Positions 9,478 to 17,669 of a stretch of DNA of 57,606 nt are shown piece after piece. Under the pieces are notes generated by a model. The model was not told the origin of the DNA. It did no database searches and saw only the letters and a list, made by a program, of their open reading frames with translations. Source of the stretch: CAZKUN01 sp964555935 (GTDB taxonomy: Bacteria > Armatimonadota > Zipacnadia > Zipacnadales > VGFC01); NCBI GenBank assembly GCA_964555935.1, contig CAZKUN010000022.1, positions 1-57,606 on the forward strand, in the 5' to 3' direction. The position numbers and the translations under genes were made by a program. Within the stretch, counting starts at the first letter, position 1, and each line of letters opens with the position of its first letter.

Positions 9478-9586
9478 CCTCAACCTCCAGTTCGTGTACC
9501 AACCACTGTATCGGCGACTACCGATCTGAATCGAAGTCCGTTCCGTCCACGGACCTGCGCCGAGAAGCCGGGAGCCGTCGACGGCC

Positions 9587-10648
9587 CTACCGCATGTCCA
9601 TCGCGACGCGGAATCCGTGTAGGCCCCGGTAGTCGGGCGACGCGAGACCGCGTTCCGCGCAGCGGAACGCGGTCTCGACTCCACCGCCGTATCCCCAGCC
9701 GCGCGACACGCAGTGCTCGGGCCTATCCGGCGGGAGGAGGTTCTCGAACGGCCTGGGGACCGTGAGATCTCCGGTTGCATACCGGGCGTAAACGTCATCG
9801 ATGTAGAGATCTTCGCAGAGCTCGTCAACGTTGCCGACCATCTGAAAGAGTCCGTCCGCGCTTCGGCCGTCCGGGTGTCCCCATATCCCGCGCGTGGTCT
9901 CCTGGCGACCCTCCACGGAATTGTGGCAGAGGGCTGGATCCCAGGTGTCACCCCAGGGGAAGATCCGCCCTTCGGCACAGCCGCGAGCTGCCTTCTCCCA
10001 CTCAAGCTCGAACGGCAACCGCACGCCGGCCCAATCGCAGTAAGCCCCGGCTTCGTCCCAGTTGATATCGGTCACGGGGTGGTCCGCTAAGGCCGGGTCC
10101 GCGAACTCCTCCTCGAACCGGTCTGTGTCGCGCTTCGTAATCGTTGCCTCGTCCCCAAACCGGGCGTACTGGGCGTACGTCACGGGGTGCAGGGCGATGT
10201 AGAAGCCCAGCAGCGAGGCCGTGAAGGTGGGATGCTCGCTGTCTCTGCCGACGCCGTCCGGGCTGCCGAAGACGGCCTCGCCCTCGGGTATGGGCACGAG
10301 AATGCTTCCGTCGACGGCGTTGACGATGGCGCCCTCCGGAATGTAACTCGGGTCCGGCGGCGTGTGGGCGGCCTTGCTGAGGGCGTCGGTCGGCGCGGGG
10401 GCGCGCATTGGGTGACTGCACTCGCGGCACGCGCCCTGCACGCCCGCGAACAGCGCAGGCGCGTCCGCTTGGCGCCAGCAACTCGGGCACCATGTGGGGA
10501 TCGTCTTGCCGGACGAATCGACAGCATCGGAGGGATCCGGCGCAGATACGACATTGCCGCACCGCCTGCACCTACCCCGTTGCCCGACGCTCTCGTCGGG
10601 CGCCTCCAGCACGGCATTGCAGTAGCGACATGTGAAGCTGATGGACAA
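9587..10648 (-). CDS. Zinc-ribbon plus SUMF1/FGE-like domain protein
   Basis: The 353-residue product starts with two CxxC pairs of a zinc ribbon (CRYC...CRRC, residues 7-30), a second Cys set (CPSC...CREC, about 48-70) and, from about residue 105, a SUMF1/FGE-sulfatase fold (EWEKAARGCAEGRIFPWGDT, then GNVDEL.ED and GFRV at the end). The start is a TTG preceded by GGAGA; no ATG fits, since longer versions run into the next gene's spacer. Formylglycine-generating enzymes need a pair of cysteines near RGGSW; here that region reads VSRGWGYGGG with only one later Cys, so sulfatase activation is unlikely. The domain may instead be a non-catalytic or binding version. Confidence 0.8.
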   Translation of the reverse strand: MSISFTCRYCNAVLEAPDESVGQRGRCRRCGNVVSAPDPSDAVDSSGKTIPTWCPSCWRQADAPALFAGVQGACRECSHPMRAPAPTDALSKAAHTPPDPSYIPEGAIVNAVDGSILVPIPEGEAVFGSPDGVGRDSEHPTFTASLLGFYIALHPVTYAQYARFGDEATITKRDTDRFEEEFADPALADHPVTDINWDEAGAYCDWAGVRLPFELEWEKAARGCAEGRIFPWGDTWDPALCHNSVEGRQETTRGIWGHPDGRSADGLFQMVGNVDELCEDLYIDDVYARYATGDLTVPRPFENLLPPDRPEHCVSRGWGYGGGVETAFRCAERGLASPDYRGLHGFRVAMDMR

Positions 10649-10727
10649 TGCGCTTCTCCGTTGAGCTTGAGCATTCTCGGTCGGACTGGGCGCCTGGATG
10701 GCCGGCGATCCGTCCCGGCGCCTGGGA

Positions 10728-11702
10728 CTAAAACCTCGGCGCCTCAGCGACATCAAACCGCATCAACTCGGGGCCCCGGTGCGCCCCCCGCGCGCACCGG
10801 AAGCCGATGTAGCTGTAGCTGCCGTACAGGAGGCTGTCACGATTCGTAACGCGATAGAGCTTCGGGTCTTTGTGGATATAGCCCGTGCTTCGGAGCACCT
10901 TGCCACCGTCCGGGCGAGGCAGCGATAGATCTCCTTTGGCGTACCGCCTAAAGGCATAGAAGTCGTGGCAATCCTCACACCACTCCTCGACGTTCCCGCT
11001 CATGTTGTAGCAACCATAGGGGCTGACGCCTTCGGGGTAGAACCACACTGTGCAAGTGCCGATTGCGCCCTGGTTCGTATGGTTGCGACAGTACTGCTCA
11101 TGCCAGGTGTTGCCCCAGGGGTATAAGCGCCCATCCGTGCCCCGGGCGGCCTTCTCCCACTCCAGTTCGGTCGGCAGTCGCAGCCCCGCCCATTCGCAGT
11201 ATGCCTCCGCACCATACCACGTCACGTTGACCACCGGGCGGTCCTCAAACCTCGGCTTATCCACCGCGTAATCCACTCCATCGCGGGTCACCTCGGGTCG
11301 AGCCCCGCCGTCGTACCAGCGCTCAAGGTCATCATCGCTCGCACCTACGGAGTTCAGAAACACCACAAACTGCGTGGTGGTCACGCAGTGCACGCCGATG
11401 TAGTACGCCGGCAGCTCCGCCTCGAACTGGGGCTTCTCGCTGTCGGACGCGTCCGCGTCATCGTCCGCCGACCCGAAGATGGCCTTACCCGCCGGCACGA
11501 GCACCAATTCCTGTTTGTCCACCGGGTTGCGTCCGGCCCGAGCCAGCTCGGGCGCCTTCCTGGTGGCGGCAAGCAACTCCTTTACCTGGGCCTCTGGCCA
11601 TCCCGTCGCCACGAGTTCCTTGGCGATCTCCTCGTCGCCCTTGCCGCCGGCGCGCGCCTTGCGGACGAACGCCTGAACTTTGCGCAGCGCGTCATTCGCC
11701 AT
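10728..11702 (-). CDS. SUMF1/FGE-like domain protein
   Basis: This is a second SUMF1-like protein of 324 residues, related to the downstream gene. A helical N-terminal region (about 45 residues, RKARAGGKGDEEIAKELVAT) is followed by the SUMF1 fold: LVLVPAGKAIFGS, LRLPTELEWEKAARG, LYPWGNTW, NMSGNVEEWCED and IGFRCARG. The Cys pair of true formylglycine-generating enzymes is absent (the region reads VLRSTGYIHKDP). The ATG lies 7 nt after GGGAGG. It overlaps the upstream membrane-protein gene by 11 bp, so the genes are probably co-transcribed and translationally coupled. Function unknown; a structural or ligand-binding role is more likely than catalysis. Confidence 0.83.
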   Translation of the reverse strand: MANDALRKVQAFVRKARAGGKGDEEIAKELVATGWPEAQVKELLAATRKAPELARAGRNPVDKQELVLVPAGKAIFGSADDDADASDSEKPQFEAELPAYYIGVHCVTTTQFVVFLNSVGASDDDLERWYDGGARPEVTRDGVDYAVDKPRFEDRPVVNVTWYGAEAYCEWAGLRLPTELEWEKAARGTDGRLYPWGNTWHEQYCRNHTNQGAIGTCTVWFYPEGVSPYGCYNMSGNVEEWCEDCHDFYAFRRYAKGDLSLPRPDGGKVLRSTGYIHKDPKLYRVTNRDSLLYGSYSYIGFRCARGAHRGPELMRFDVAEAPRF

Positions 11703-12510
11703 CTGGTTGCCTCCCACCATTGGGCTCGGGGTCAGCCAGTGCCTGTCCCCTCAACTGCACGGTGAAGCCGTGGCCAATCCCCGTCGAGAGTTTCTCAATG
11801 GCTTCGCCACACGCCGCGCATCCGACGGCGGGGCCGGGTTGCCCTTCGGTAGAGTCATCGGCCGGGGTCGCGGCGGGATCGGGCCGAACGCTGACGGCGA
11901 CGCGTTGCTCGCAGTGCTCGCACGTGACCCACGTCGCCTCTTCCCATCGAGTCGGCGCGCCGGCGGGGGCGTTGGCTGTGACGGCCTGGGTCAGCTCCGC
12001 GAGATCGGCGAGGCAGTCATCAAGCACCATCGGACCTCGGGTAGAGACGATCGTGTAGTCTGGCTCATGCTGCGCAAACGGGAGCAAGGGGACCGCGTCG
12101 CCGGCGACGGCGGCGATATGGACCATGCTGCCGCCGGCCTCGGCCATCTCGGCGGGCGATCTGCCGCAGTCGGCGAAGTAGTCGGTTACCTCGCGCCATG
12201 GTACCCGCAATGTGGCGCCCAGGACGGGTCGTCGCCGCACGGCGGATTCGTCGATGCGGATCTTGAACTCCGCCTCGCGCACCACCGCCACCAGCAGCGC
12301 CGCGAGAGGAATCGGCGCCAGCAGGAACAGCCACCTGAGCCAGGTGGGATAGGCCGCGTGGAAGATCGTTCCGGGGAGTGCCGAGGCGGCTGCCAGCACG
12401 CTGATGAGCAAGAGGCCCGCAGCCGCGATGAGGCCGCCGCCGGAGTGCGCAGGCGCAAAGTCCCGGACCTCTGTCCGGGACTCTTCGGGCAATGTATGGT
12501 CCGATTGCAC
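11692..12510 (-). CDS. Membrane protein with PH-like domain and zinc-ribbon cysteines
   Basis: Two hydrophobic segments (about residues 25-45 and 55-75) are followed by a segment resembling a bacterial PH-like domain (FKIRIDESAVRRRP...LRVPWREV) and, near the C-terminus, two Cys pairs (CEHC...CAAC) that probably bind zinc. A GTG at 12510 preceded by AGGCGG gives 272 residues; an ATG at 12549 would add 13. It is the first gene of the SUMF1/TPR cluster and overlaps the next gene by 11 bp. I do not recognise a named family. Confidence 0.65.
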   Translation of the reverse strand: MQSDHTLPEESRTEVRDFAPAHSGGGLIAAAGLLLISVLAAASALPGTIFHAAYPTWLRWLFLLAPIPLAALLVAVVREAEFKIRIDESAVRRRPVLGATLRVPWREVTDYFADCGRSPAEMAEAGGSMVHIAAVAGDAVPLLPFAQHEPDYTIVSTRGPMVLDDCLADLAELTQAVTANAPAGAPTRWEEATWVTCEHCEQRVAVSVRPDPAATPADDSTEGQPGPAVGCAACGEAIEKLSTGIGHGFTVQLRGQALADPEPNGGRQPDGE

Positions 12511-12589
12511 GTCGCTGCCGCCTCTATGCAGAATTGAGAGCCGCGTCACGCTCTCCGCATCTTCGCCCTCGCTGCCGAGGCTCCCTGCC

Positions 12590-12840
12590 TATGGGCGCGG
12601 GGAGAGGGACGGCGATGCCGGCGAGACGCCGGCGGTCCAGTCAGGCNNNNNNNNNNNNNNNNNNNNNNNNNNNNNNNNNNNNNNNNNNNNNNNNNNNNNN
12701 NNNNNNNNNNNNNNNNNNNNNNNNNNNNNNNNNNNNNNNNNNNNNNAGGCAGCATTGGGCGCGGGGAGAGGGACGGCGATGCCGGCGAGACGCCGGCAGT
12801 CCAGTTAGGCAGCATTGGGCGCGGGGAGAGGGACGGCGTT
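12590..12840. repeat. 60-bp tandem repeat interrupted by an assembly gap
   Basis: One full unit is 12751-12810, the next begins at 12811 (truncated at about 12840), and a matching copy runs from 12590 into the gap at 12646. Each full unit contains the perfect hairpin GCCGGCGAGACGCCGGC (12617-12633 and 12781-12797), a 7-bp stem with an AGA loop. The array lies between the PH-like gene and the secreted protein gene. The real copy number is unknown. Reading frames through this region are artefacts. Confidence 0.85.
12647..12746. other. Assembly gap of 100 N
   Basis: Exactly 100 undetermined bases, the usual placeholder length for a scaffold gap of unknown size. Both flanks carry the same repeat unit, so the assembler most likely failed to span the tandem array. 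Confidence 0.98.
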
Positions 12841-12851
12841 CTCATTGGCCG

Positions 12852-14840
12852 CTATCCGGGAGCGATGACGTAGGCCCGGACGCCGAAGGGTTCTATCGTG
12901 TCGCTGATGCGGTTCTGGTCGATGGGGACGGGCCGGTAGTCTATCCGTTCGAGGGCGTGTTCAGGAAGCCCCGCGATGTCCTGGAGGGTGAATGACACGG
13001 GGAGCGCCTTCCGCGTGTTGTTGACGGCCAGCAGCAGGTAGGTGTTGTCGGGCCTGCGGCGGAGCATGTGGGAGCAGTCGGGCACGGCATCGATCTCGAT
13101 CATCTCCGCCTGCCCTTCCTCGCGCACCGTCTGGATCCGCTGCGGGAACTCCTTGAGATACTTAGCCGTCGCTGTGTCTCGGTTGCTTGTCACCTTCTCG
13201 TCGTGCCATTCGCCCAGGAGCCATGGCACCAGGGCCTTCACTTCGCGCATCACCGGGTAGACGACCCCGCGGCGGTAGTCGGGGGAGCACCGTCCGAGAC
13301 GCCACGCGAGAATCCCCGTCGCGCCCTGAGTCAGTGGCGCGAACCAGCAGTAACGCATCTCGCCGCGAGTCGGCGCGCGCCAACCGGCCATGGCGTCGAA
13401 GATGCCGGGCATGTAGACGAACGAGGTCCGCCCGGTCGCTCGCACGGCATCGGCGGCGCGGACGCTGTCGTATGCGATATTGTAGAGGGGCGCTTCGAGG
13501 GGCTCGAATTCCTCGCGGGTGGGGTATTCATTCGGCACGTTGACATCGTACAGAGCCGCCAGACCCTCGTAGGTGGACCACCAGGCAATCGTGGGCATCA
13601 CGTAACTGTCGGGATCGCGCGTCTTGATGGTGTCGTAGGTCCATCGCATGGTCTGCCCGATCCACTCCGCCAAGCCCGTGTCCTTGCCATCCTCCCAGTC
13701 CTCGTAGGCCTTGTACAGATGGTTCTCGATCTCATCGAAGGTCCAGTAGCCCAGCGTCTGGCGATGGTCGGCCGTGAAGGTCAGCATCTCATCGAGGAGC
13801 TTCTCCTTCGCCGCGATCTCCTCCGGCCGTGTCGGGATAGTCTTGTCGCCTTCCTTGCTGTAGAAGTCGATCAGGGGATAGTACGAGAGGGCCACGTCGT
13901 GGTCGCCGGCCCAGCCCGCGACTTCCTGAAGCCCGGCTTGCCGCGATTCCGCCGATTGATTCTGCCCCATCACGCCGACGATAGCCGCATTGCCACCCGC
14001 CTCCAGCCACTCCGCAACATCATCGACCGGGCGGTCGAACGTCCCCAGCGCGAAGAACGGCCTGCCCTGGAACACGAGCGGAGCGATGCGTCCGTTGGTC
14101 GTGTCGAACGTTGGCCCCAAGGCATCGGAGCGGGCCTCGGCCACGCGGAAGTCGTCGAACGTGCCCGCCGAGTAGTAGCCGCCGAACCCGATGTGCCCAG
14201 GGCCGGTCCGCCCACCCTCGATCTCCCAGTAATCGATGACCTTCTCATCCGCGATCCAGACCTGGTGGTGGTCGCGCACGAAGGCCACTTGCACCTGGTG
14301 GCTGTCTCCGGCCGAGCGTTGGGCGGCTACATCGGCGACCGCCAGAACCTGTCTGCCATAGCGCAGAATCACATCTCTCGAGCCGGACCAATCATGCGCC
14401 AGCTCAACGTGGTACGCGCCAGCCTGGTAACCTCCGGCAGCGGCCTGAGGGTCTTCGGCCCGGTAGCTGATGATTGCCGCGTGGGTTCGGTCGTTCATCG
14501 TGGATGGGCCAACTGTCAGGCTGACAGCCGCGTTCGCGATCCGCAGACCATCGACGTACACGCCGCAGTCGTGGGGCCGATTGGCCGAGCTGTAGCCGAT
14601 CCATAGCTCGCCGCCTCGCCCGCCAATCAAGACATCAAGGGGCTGGCCGTCCTGGATCCCAACTCGTTTGCCCCACGCCTGACCGCCATCGGGCAGCGTG
14701 CCGAGATCGGGTGAGGCTTCGGTAAAGCGGGCGAAGTCGTCACTCGCGATGGTCTGCCCGATCTCGATGTCTTGTGCCCGCACGACGGGCGACATGGTGA
14801 CGGACGCCAGAGCGACAACCAGCCAGAGCCTACGGGCCAT
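12852..14840 (-). CDS. Secreted LamG/DUF1080-like plus TIM-barrel-like protein
   Basis: The 662-residue product has a signal peptide (cleavage after VVRAQ, about residue 22). Residues 25-235 resemble a jelly-roll domain of the concanavalin/DUF1080 type (DDFARFTEA..., FDDFRVAEA), common in secreted sugar-acting proteins. Residues 250-560 look like a TIM-barrel glycosidase (FFALGTFDRP, YWTFDEIENH, MPTIAWW), and a beta-rich tail follows (LLLAVNNTRKALPVSF). The WTFDEIENH segment is the best candidate active-site motif. This arrangement is common in secreted putative glycoside hydrolases without a family number; substrate unknown. The ATG has GAGG 9 nt upstream. Confidence 0.75.
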   Translation of the reverse strand: MARRLWLVVALASVTMSPVVRAQDIEIGQTIASDDFARFTEASPDLGTLPDGGQAWGKRVGIQDGQPLDVLIGGRGGELWIGYSSANRPHDCGVYVDGLRIANAAVSLTVGPSTMNDRTHAAIISYRAEDPQAAAGGYQAGAYHVELAHDWSGSRDVILRYGRQVLAVADVAAQRSAGDSHQVQVAFVRDHHQVWIADEKVIDYWEIEGGRTGPGHIGFGGYYSAGTFDDFRVAEARSDALGPTFDTTNGRIAPLVFQGRPFFALGTFDRPVDDVAEWLEAGGNAAIVGVMGQNQSAESRQAGLQEVAGWAGDHDVALSYYPLIDFYSKEGDKTIPTRPEEIAAKEKLLDEMLTFTADHRQTLGYWTFDEIENHLYKAYEDWEDGKDTGLAEWIGQTMRWTYDTIKTRDPDSYVMPTIAWWSTYEGLAALYDVNVPNEYPTREEFEPLEAPLYNIAYDSVRAADAVRATGRTSFVYMPGIFDAMAGWRAPTRGEMRYCWFAPLTQGATGILAWRLGRCSPDYRRGVVYPVMREVKALVPWLLGEWHDEKVTSNRDTATAKYLKEFPQRIQTVREEGQAEMIEIDAVPDCSHMLRRRPDNTYLLLAVNNTRKALPVSFTLQDIAGLPEHALERIDYRPVPIDQNRISDTIEPFGVRAYVIAPG

Positions 14841-15002
14841 TGGGGAATCCTCTCACGCAACGCGGGGCATGCAACTGTGCTGATTTGGGTAGTCGAAGGT
14901 CTGTGCGCGGGTAGGGCTGGAGGCGCCCCAATTCCGCACGCGGGACCGATCAGACCCGTTGGCGGACAGACTCGCGCGGCTTCCGCGGCTATGCGCCTAC
15001 CA

Positions 15003-17255
15003 TCAGCCGCACTGCGAGTATCCGCAGTCGCGGCAGGTGAGGCATCCGCTCTCCGGTGCCATCGCGCCGCCGCACTCAGGGCACGCGCCCGCGCCGGCGT
15101 TGGCGTGGTCGCCGAAGTCGATCGTCAACTGCTCGCCGTCAGGGGTGATCGCCCTCTCGATGGACTTCGCGATCGCGTCCGAGCACGACAGGATCTTCAT
15201 GCCGCCACGCCCCCAGGCGGGCATGTGGCAGCTAATCCCGCGAAGCTGCTTCACAATCGCCTCGGGGTCTACGTGCGAGCGCAAGCTGAGCGAGATCAAC
15301 CGGGCCAGCGCCTCGGCCTGACTCGCCGCGCACCCGCCCGCCTTGCCCATCTGCGCGAACAGCTCAAACGGCCCCTGCTCGTCGCTGTTGAGCGTCACGT
15401 AGAGTTTGCCGCATCCCGTCACCATCCCCCGCGTCTCGCCCGTGACCACGTCCGGCCGGTCCCGCGGGCCGCGGAACTGCGGCATCGGCGGCTCCTCGAC
15501 GGCCTGCTGCTGTCCGCCGCTTCCGAGCGTCAGCACCTGCATGTCCAGGCATCCATCGCGGAAGATCGTCGTGCCCTTGCAGCCAAGCTCCTCGGCGAGC
15601 CGGTAGGCATTGGCCACGTCGTCCACGGTTGCCGAGTTCGGGAAGTTCACGGTCTTGCTCACCGCGTTGTCGGTGAATCTCTGGAACGCCGCCTGGATCC
15701 TCACGTGCCATGTCGGCTCGATATCATGAGCCGTGGCGAACAGCTTCCGCACCTCGGCCGGCACGTCGGTGATGTCTCGCACGGTACCGTGGGCGGCGAT
15801 CTCTTTCATCAGTTCCGGCGTGTGGAACCCGCGCTCTTTGGCGATCTCCTCAAACAGCGGGTTGACCTCCAGCAGCTCGTCGTCGTCCATCACGTGCCGG
15901 GTGAATGCAACCGCAAACAGCGGCTCGATCCCGCTCGAGGCGCCAGCGATGATGCTGATGGTGCCGGTCGGGGCGATGGTCGTCGTCGTCGCGTGGCGCA
16001 GTCGGCGTCCGTCCTGCCCGTTGTAGATGCTGCCCACCCAGTTCGGGAACGCTCCGCGCGACTCGGCGAGTTGAGCCGACTCGTTGCGGGCCTCCTCGAG
16101 GATGAACTCCATCACGTTCTCGGCGACCGCGACCGCCTGGTCGGAGTCATACGCGACGCCCATCTTGATGAGCAACTCCGCGAAGCCCATCACGCCAAGC
16201 CCGATCTTCCGGTTCGATCGCGTTGTCTCCGCGATCTTCGGAAGCGGGAACTTGTTCATGTCGATGACATTGTCCAGGAACCGCACGGACGTCTGAACCG
16301 CGCCGCGCAGCTTGTCCCAGTCAATCGTCGCCGTCAGGTTTGGGCCGCGCGCCATCACCGCCAGGTTGATCGAACCCAGGTTGCACGACTCGTACGGAAG
16401 CAGCGGCTGCTCGCCGCACGGGTTTGTGCTCTCGATCTCGCCGGCGTGGGGCGTGGGGTTGTCGGCGTTGATGCGGTCGATGAAGATGATGCCTGGGTCG
16501 CCGCAGGCGTGGGCGGAGACGACCAGCCTGTCGAAAACCTCGCGCGCGTTCAGCTTGCCAACCGGCTTCTGGTCGCGCGGGTTGATGAGGTCGTAGTCGC
16601 GTCCGTCGCGCACGGCGCTCATGAATTCTTCGGTGATCGCAACCGAGATATTGAAGTTCTGCAGTCGCCCCGCGGAGTTTGACTTGCAGGCCATGAAGTC
16701 GAGGATATCGGGGTGGTCGATCCGGAGCACCGCCATGTTGGCGCCGCGCCGCGTCCCGCCCTGTTTGATGGCCTCGGTGGCGGAGTCAAACACGCTCATG
16801 AAGCTGACCGGCCCGCTCGACACGCCCTTGGTGGAGCTGACCACATCATCTTTCGGGCGCAGCCGGCTGAACGAGAAGCCCGTGCCGCCGCCGCTCTTGT
16901 GGATCAGCGCCGTGTTCTTCACCGCATCGAAGATGCTCTCCATGGAGTCCTCGATGGGGAGAACGAAGCACGCCGAGAGCTGCTGGAAAACGCGCCCGGC
17001 ATTCATCAGCGTCGGCGAGTTCGGCATGAACTCGCGCCGCGCCATGATTCCGTAGAACTCTTCCGCCCGTTCGTCGACCTCGGCTTCGGTCGCGCCGTAG
17101 AGCCGGTCGGCCTCGGCGATGTTGGTCGCCACGCGTTTGAACAGGTCCTCAGGGGTCTCTTGGGGGGTGCCCTGCTCGTCTCGTACCAGATAACGGCGCT
17201 CTAGAACCGTGATTGCGTTGTCGCTGAGTTCGATGCCGAGGTGCTGCTGGGCCAT
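15003..17255 (-). CDS. nrdJ: Adenosylcobalamin-dependent (class II) ribonucleotide reductase
   Basis: The 750-residue protein reduces ribonucleotides to deoxyribonucleotides using a cobalamin-generated thiyl radical and works with or without oxygen. Visible signatures are PNSPTLMNAG (about 78), C96 in SACFV, the thiyl Cys C280 in NPCGE with Asn278 and Glu282, C291 in ESCNLGSINL, and QRFTDNAVSKTVNFPN. The C-terminus ends in a four-Cys zinc-ribbon-like segment (CPECGG...CRDCG) and a final Cys, as in other long NrdJ proteins. It is an ordinary, full-length member. No class I or III reductase is in the window. The start ATG has only a weak ribosome site, but upstream lies a strong promoter and a leader of about 220 nt. 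Confidence 0.97.
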   Translation of the reverse strand: MAQQHLGIELSDNAITVLERRYLVRDEQGTPQETPEDLFKRVATNIAEADRLYGATEAEVDERAEEFYGIMARREFMPNSPTLMNAGRVFQQLSACFVLPIEDSMESIFDAVKNTALIHKSGGGTGFSFSRLRPKDDVVSSTKGVSSGPVSFMSVFDSATEAIKQGGTRRGANMAVLRIDHPDILDFMACKSNSAGRLQNFNISVAITEEFMSAVRDGRDYDLINPRDQKPVGKLNAREVFDRLVVSAHACGDPGIIFIDRINADNPTPHAGEIESTNPCGEQPLLPYESCNLGSINLAVMARGPNLTATIDWDKLRGAVQTSVRFLDNVIDMNKFPLPKIAETTRSNRKIGLGVMGFAELLIKMGVAYDSDQAVAVAENVMEFILEEARNESAQLAESRGAFPNWVGSIYNGQDGRRLRHATTTTIAPTGTISIIAGASSGIEPLFAVAFTRHVMDDDELLEVNPLFEEIAKERGFHTPELMKEIAAHGTVRDITDVPAEVRKLFATAHDIEPTWHVRIQAAFQRFTDNAVSKTVNFPNSATVDDVANAYRLAEELGCKGTTIFRDGCLDMQVLTLGSGGQQQAVEEPPMPQFRGPRDRPDVVTGETRGMVTGCGKLYVTLNSDEQGPFELFAQMGKAGGCAASQAEALARLISLSLRSHVDPEAIVKQLRGISCHMPAWGRGGMKILSCSDAIAKSIERAITPDGEQLTIDFGDHANAGAGACPECGGAMAPESGCLTCRDCGYSQCG

Positions 17256-17477
17256 TTATCGACCGACCTTTCTCGTTGAGGACCGCGAAAGTTGCTGTGA
17301 CCTGTGGCAACCGGCGAGCGAGCGCTGACGGTAGTGCCGTCGACGGTGAGAATCAAGCCGCATCTAGGTGTGGCGGGCACTGACGACTAAGAAAAGGGGA
17401 TGGCCTCGATCGGCGTCGAAGCGGGCTGTCCCAGGCCGGACAGGGGTGTCCAAGTTTGCCCGGTTAACGCTAGAGCG
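17256..17477 (-). promoter_or_regulatory. Long structured 5' leader of nrdJ (candidate cis-regulatory RNA)
   Basis: Between the predicted transcription start (about 17477) and the nrdJ ATG lie about 220 nt without a gene. Two short hairpins share a strand: 17426-17443 (CTGTCC with GGACAG) and 17438-17451 (GGACA with TGTCC). Only one can form at a time, as expected for a switch. I could not match the conserved core of the cobalamin riboswitch. An RNA motif named nrdJ has been described upstream of such genes, but I cannot test for it here. Confidence 0.4.
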
Positions 17478-17483
17478 AGTTGG

Positions 17484-17512
17484 ACTATATGCCGTTCTCA
17501 GAACGATGTCAA
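17484..17512 (-). promoter_or_regulatory. nrdJ promoter, sigma70-type, with palindromic spacer
   Basis: On the minus strand, consensus TTGACA (17512-17507) and TATAGT (17489-17484) are 17 bp apart. The spacer contains the perfect palindrome CGTTCTCAGAACG (17493-17505), a possible repressor site. It faces nrdJ and is the best promoter for this gene. Confidence 0.8.
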
Positions 17513-17669
17513 GTAGGCCTTTAGGCTGGCCTCTCGCTCTCTCGGATGGGCCCCGAACCGGCGTCCAGCATGGCATATTCTTCGCCGGGAGGACGGGGTG
17601 CCCCTTCCGGCGAATCCGACAATGATTCAGGCACCCGCATACCCCTGTTTGACCCCTGAGAGGGGCGCT

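Noticed and set aside
9478..10005. N-terminal extension of the TPR protein
   Set aside because: The frame is open upstream of 9477, but the composition is not protein-like, it overlaps the SUMF1-like gene, and the ATG at 9477 has a good ribosome site followed by a membrane anchor.
9587..11702. Formylglycine-generating enzymes
   Set aside because: Both proteins lack the paired active-site cysteines, and no sulfatase gene is present.
12404..12995. Plus-strand reading frames crossing the N gap
   Set aside because: They read through undetermined bases and a tandem repeat and overlap real genes on the other strand.
17256..17477. Cobalamin riboswitch before nrdJ
   Set aside because: The conserved B12-box core and the following pairing elements were not found on reading the leader; only unspecific hairpins were seen. 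Kept as an uncharacterised leader.
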